Shown piece by piece: positions 61,052-64,000 of a stretch of 64,000 nt of DNA; within the stretch, counting starts at the first letter, position 1; each line of letters begins with the position of its first letter. The notes below the pieces were generated by a model. The model worked only from the letters and a program-made list of their open reading frames with translations, was not told the origin of the DNA and made no database searches. The stretch is from Draconibacterium mangrovi (lineage in GTDB: Bacteria; Bacteroidota; Bacteroidia; Bacteroidales; Prolixibacteraceae). Made by a program: the position numbers and the translations under genes. The stretch spans positions 1 to 64,000 of the forward strand of contig NZ_JAAAGB010000008.1 in NCBI RefSeq assembly GCF_010586825.1, given 5' to 3'.

Positions 61052-61412
61052 CTACGTAACCATAAAAAATTATTAGTGTTTTTGCTCAAGTTTCAAACCG
61101 CAAATAAACTTAATTTTTTTCGATAATTCCCGTACTCAAAGTAAAAACGAAGCAAAAGCGTCATTTTTTTCCATTTCAGCAAAAAGCGGGTAAGAAATGC
61201 CAACAGCAATGTTGGCTTTCTGGTTCTGCCTTCCCTGTCGCGCATTCGCAAAAACCAAATAAACTTTTGCGGCAAAATCTTTATTTTCGAAACTTTCACT
61301 CATCAAAAAAAATGCTTAATTTGTCTCGGATTTTTTTATTCATTCCTACGAAATTACAATATTCGTATGAAAATATTTTATGTTATTGAATTTAAAATGA
61401 TTAAACAAGAAA
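61052..61412. other. 361-bp divergent spacer
   Basis: The spacer contains the promoters of the arginine decarboxylase (left) and carboxyspermidine dehydrogenase (right) genes and a possible 55-residue minus-strand reading frame (61136-61303). No hairpin or consensus box stands out. Confidence 0.5.
61136..61303 (-). CDS. possible small protein, unverified
   Basis: A 55-residue frame starting ATG at 61303 (MSESFENKDFAAKVYLVFAN) and ending TGA. The composition is protein-like (mixed acidic, aliphatic and aromatic residues), unlike the overlapping frame of 68 residues on the same strand, which is dominated by Arg, Lys and Leu. No domain, no signal. It lies in the spacer between the polyamine genes and could be a small protein or a remnant. 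Confidence 0.3.
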   Translation of the reverse strand: MSESFENKDFAAKVYLVFANARQGRQNQKANIAVGISYPLFAEMEKNDAFASFLL

Positions 61413-62606
61413 ATGAGTAAAGTTTTAATAATTGGTGCAGGTGGTGTTGGCCGTGTGGTTGCCAGCAAGTGTGCGGATAACCCGGAAGTTTTTTCAGAAA
61501 TTCTGTTGGCCAGTCGTACCGTTTCCAAGTGCGATGTAATTGCAAAAGAAGTTGGTAAAGGCAGAATAAAAACGGCCTCGTTGAATGCCGATAATGTAGC
61601 AGATACAGTTGCGCTGATAAAAGAATTTCAACCCGAATTGGTTATCAATGTTGCACTTCCCTACCAGGATCTTCCGATTATGGATGCCTGTTTGGAAACT
61701 GGTGTAAACTACCTCGATACTGCCAATTACGAACCCAAAGACGAAGCTAAATTTGAATATAGCTGGCAGTGGGCTTACCACGATCGTTTTAAAGAAAAAG
61801 GTATTATGGCCGTTCTGGGTTGTGGCTTCGACCCCGGTGTAACCAGCATTTACACCGCTTATGCAGCCAAACATCATTTTGATGAAATGCACTACCTTGA
61901 TATTGTAGATTGCAACGGCGGCGACCACGGAAAAGCATTTGCCACCAACTTTAACCCTGAAATTAACATTCGCGAAATTACACAAAACGGACGTTACTGG
62001 GAAAATGGCCAATGGGTGGAAACCAAACCTTTTGAGATTAAACAGGCATTGAATTACCCGAATATAGGTGCCAGAGACTCATACGTTCTTTACCACGAAG
62101 AACTGGAATCGCTGACTAAAAACTTCCCAAGTTTGAAACGCGCACGTTTCTGGATGACTTTCGGACAGGAATACCTGACTCACTTGCGTGTAATCCAGAA
62201 TATTGGAATGAGCCGCATTGATCCGGTTAAATACAAAGGTATTGACATTATTCCGTTGGAGTTCCTGAAAGAGGTACTTCCAAATCCGGGAGATCTTGGC
62301 GATAACTACACCGGCGAAACATCTATTGGATGCCGCATTAAAGGTGTAAAAGAAGGTGAAGAAAAAACCTACTACGTTTGGAACAACTGCAGTCACCAAA
62401 AAGCATTTGAAGAAACCGGTACTCAGGGCGTTTCATACACCACCGGAGTTCCTGCAATGTTGGGAGCCATGATGGTACTTACCGGAAAATGGCAGGGCAA
62501 AGGCGTGTTTAACGTTGAGGAATTCGATCCGGATCCGTTTATGGAGAAAATCGGAGAACACGGTTTGCCGTGGAACGAAGAAATTAATGGAGATCTGGAA
62601 GTGTAA
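61413..62606 (+). CDS. carboxynorspermidine/carboxyspermidine dehydrogenase
   Basis: 397 residues of the saccharopine dehydrogenase (LYS1-like) fold. Rossmann motif GAGGVGRVVASKCAD (7-21), then CGFDPGVTSIYTAYA and NCNGGDHGKAFATNFNP, which are characteristic of carboxynorspermidine synthases. It couples putrescine and aspartate semialdehyde with NADPH to give carboxyspermidine (or uses 1,3-diaminopropane for the nor-form). The next gene is the matching decarboxylase, 69 bases on, after a terminator-like hairpin. A second upstream ATG at 61398 (MIKQEN) is possible but less likely. Confidence 0.9.
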   Translation: MSKVLIIGAGGVGRVVASKCADNPEVFSEILLASRTVSKCDVIAKEVGKGRIKTASLNADNVADTVALIKEFQPELVINVALPYQDLPIMDACLETGVNYLDTANYEPKDEAKFEYSWQWAYHDRFKEKGIMAVLGCGFDPGVTSIYTAYAAKHHFDEMHYLDIVDCNGGDHGKAFATNFNPEINIREITQNGRYWENGQWVETKPFEIKQALNYPNIGARDSYVLYHEELESLTKNFPSLKRARFWMTFGQEYLTHLRVIQNIGMSRIDPVKYKGIDIIPLEFLKEVLPNPGDLGDNYTGETSIGCRIKGVKEGEEKTYYVWNNCSHQKAFEETGTQGVSYTTGVPAMLGAMMVLTGKWQGKGVFNVEEFDPDPFMEKIGEHGLPWNEEINGDLEV

Positions 62607-62622
62607 CAACATACTTGCTTCG

Positions 62623-62654
62623 AGCCCCGGGTTAATAACTTGGGGCTTTTTATT
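62623..62654 (+). terminator. terminator-like hairpin between the two polyamine genes
   Basis: AGCCCC/GGGGCT stem (62623-62647) with a 13-base loop and five T. It could attenuate transcription into the carboxynorspermidine decarboxylase gene, which starts 22 bases later. Confidence 0.65.
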
Positions 62655-62675
62655 TAACTGCAAAATATTAAGACA

Positions 62676-63812
62676 TTGAATTATAAAGAAATACCCTCTC
62701 CGGCTTTTGTGCTCGATGAAAAACTGCTTCGTAAAAATCTGGAGTTGATCAACACCGTTCAGCAGGAAGCCGGAATTGAAATTATTCTCGCATTTAAAGG
62801 ATTTGCCATGTGGAGCGCCTTCCCCATTGTGCGCGAATATTTAAAAGGAGCAACAGCCAGCTCGTTGTACGAAGCACGTTTGTGTTTCGAGGAAATGAAA
62901 ACCCGCGCGCATCTTTATTCGCCGGTGTACCTCGATCATGAATTTGATGAGTTGATGAGCTACAGCAGCCATATTGTTTTTAATTCAGTTAAACAGTTTG
63001 ATAAATATTACCAACGCACGCAAACTGCCGGACATAAAATTTCTTGTGGTATTCGGGTAAATCCTGAATATTCCGATGTGGGTACCGACCTTTACAACCC
63101 TAGTGCTCCGGGCTCGCGACTGGGAATTGGCAGCAACGAAATGCCGGATGAACTCCCCGAAGGAATTGAAGGCATTCATTTTCATGTGTTGTGCGAATCG
63201 GATTCATTCAGCCTGGAAAAAGTACTCAAGAACCTCGAAAACAAATACAGTAAATATTTGCACCGGGTAAAATGGGTGAACATGGGCGGCGGCCACCTGA
63301 TGACACGGGAAGGCTATAACCATCAACACCTCATCAAACTGCTGAAAGATTTCAGAAAAAAATACGATGTAAAAGTTATATTGGAACCCGGTAGTGCCAT
63401 TGCCTGGGAAACGGGCGTTTTGGTTTCAACCGTTCAGGATATTGTGGAACACCAGGGCGTTAAAACAGCGATTCTGGATGTTTCGTTTACTGCCCACATG
63501 CCCGACACACTGGAAATGCCCTATCGCCCGAAAATTATTGGGGCCAAAGATCCATCAGAAGAAAGCCGATACCGTTATCGTTTGGGAGGCGGCAGTTGTC
63601 TGGCAGGTGATTTTATGGAAGCTTACGATTTTGGACGAGAATTACAGATTGGTGAACAGATCGTTTTCCTTGATATGATTCATTACACCATGGTAAAAAC
63701 CACCATGTTTAACGGTGTTAATCATCCAACAATTGCCATTTGGACAAAAGATGATGAACTACAGATTATTCGGAAATTTAAATACGAGGATTTTAAAAAC
63801 CGATTGTCGTAG
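62676..63812 (+). CDS. nspC: carboxynorspermidine decarboxylase
   Basis: 378 residues, PLP fold III. The start codon is TTG (62676-62678; LNYKEIPSPAFVLDEKLLRK), with no in-frame ATG before it that fits the family. The PLP lysine lies in ILAFKGFAMWSAF, and the typical NspC motifs SSLYEARLCFEE, GIRVNPEYSDVG, VNMGGGHLMTREG, EPGSAIAWETG and GSCLAGDFM follow. It releases spermidine (or norspermidine) from the carboxy compound made by the upstream enzyme. Confidence 0.93.
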   Translation: MNYKEIPSPAFVLDEKLLRKNLELINTVQQEAGIEIILAFKGFAMWSAFPIVREYLKGATASSLYEARLCFEEMKTRAHLYSPVYLDHEFDELMSYSSHIVFNSVKQFDKYYQRTQTAGHKISCGIRVNPEYSDVGTDLYNPSAPGSRLGIGSNEMPDELPEGIEGIHFHVLCESDSFSLEKVLKNLENKYSKYLHRVKWVNMGGGHLMTREGYNHQHLIKLLKDFRKKYDVKVILEPGSAIAWETGVLVSTVQDIVEHQGVKTAILDVSFTAHMPDTLEMPYRPKIIGAKDPSEESRYRYRLGGGSCLAGDFMEAYDFGRELQIGEQIVFLDMIHYTMVKTTMFNGVNHPTIAIWTKDDELQIIRKFKYEDFKNRLS

Positions 63813-63847
63813 TTATAAGCTATTTGCTAAAACTAACTAACCAACCT

Positions 63848-64000
63848 ATGAAAAACCTTATTGTTTCAATTTGCCTGCTTTGCAGTTTAACATCATTTGG
63901 CCAGAAAGACACCAATGAACGCGCCAAATGGTTCACCGACTCACGCTTTGGAATGTTTATCCACTGGGGAGTGTACAGCGGTGCCGAAGGTTACTGGAAA
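63848..64000 (+). CDS. alpha-L-fucosidase, N-terminal fragment cut by the window end
   Basis: 51 codons in frame up to the window edge. A Sec signal (MKNLIVSICLLCSLTSFGQ) is followed by ERAKWFTDSRFGMFIHWGVY, the signature start of GH29 alpha-L-fucosidases (catalytic residues are further on and not seen here). It is likely periplasmic or secreted and removes L-fucose from host, algal or plant glycans, in keeping with the sialate esterase nearby. Confidence 0.85.
   Translation, partial: MKNLIVSICLLCSLTSFGQKDTNERAKWFTDSRFGMFIHWGVYSGAEGYWK

Noticed and set aside
1-64000. CRISPR array, tRNA/rRNA gene, insertion sequence or prophage
   Set aside because: No regularly spaced direct repeats, no cloverleaf with CCA-type ends, no transposase or phage gene seen by eye; a tRNAscan or IS search was not possible.

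Overview
The window looks like chromosomal DNA of a Bacteroidota bacterium, probably an environmental Marinilabiliales/Prolixibacteraceae-type organism. This is inferred from DUF4954 and DUF4252 genes, LytS/LytTR signalling, a TTG-N17-TAnnTTTG promoter, carboxyspermidine-type polyamine genes, GH29/sialate-esterase genes and several palindromic interspersed repeats. I see no rRNA, tRNA, CRISPR array, insertion sequence or prophage. Gene density is high, and most genes up to about 50 kb lie on the minus strand.

Layout. 0-6 kb: tail of an upstream gene with its terminator, a repeat-rich spacer, glmS, a DUF4954 beta-helix protein, a PAS-LuxR regulator and a guanine-deaminase-like enzyme. 6-13.6 kb: ThuA-like protein, ABC permease and ATPase, a glycosyltransferase and a secreted propeller protein. 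13.7-27.2 kb: a co-directional run of about 13.5 kb led by a LytS/LytTR pair, then secreted PQQ-like propellers, an NHL propeller, small Cys-rich and Tat-type Fe-S proteins, a NosR/NapH-type membrane Fe-S protein, a membrane-anchored propeller, a NuoE-NuoF fusion and a GltD-like Fe-S flavoprotein that has lost its NADPH domain. 27.3-30.8 kb: another propeller and typA. 30.9-36.5 kb: archaemetzincin, an NtrC-type regulator, a histidine kinase with two haem-c motifs, and a substrate-binding-protein/GcvH-like fusion. 37-38.5 kb: ECF sigma factor, candidate anti-sigma factor, DUF4252 protein. 38.6-40.8 kb: lipoprotein propeller and a secreted endonuclease/phosphatase.

40.8-51.5 kb is the most interesting region: two saccharopine-dehydrogenase-like proteins, an ALDH7-type semialdehyde dehydrogenase, a PcaF-type thiolase, a class III aminotransferase resembling beta-amino-acid transaminases, PcaI and PcaJ CoA-transferase subunits, and a KamA-family radical SAM aminomutase lacking the lysine-binding aspartates. 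Read together they spell a lysine catabolic route that I do not know from the literature: lysine, saccharopine, aminoadipate semialdehyde, 2-aminoadipate, 3-aminoadipate (aminomutase), 3-oxoadipate (beta-transaminase), 3-oxoadipyl-CoA, then succinyl-CoA plus acetyl-CoA. No gene of the aromatic upper beta-ketoadipate pathway is present.

51.5-64 kb: Memo-family lipoprotein, cupin lipoprotein, sialate O-acetylesterase, AI-2E transporter, AhpD-like protein, aminoacyl-histidine dipeptidase, a small secreted protein, a nitroreductase, then a polyamine block (arginine decarboxylase, carboxyspermidine dehydrogenase and decarboxylase) and the start of a GH29 alpha-L-fucosidase cut by the window edge.

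All functional calls are by-eye recognition of motifs and family architecture; no database search was run.
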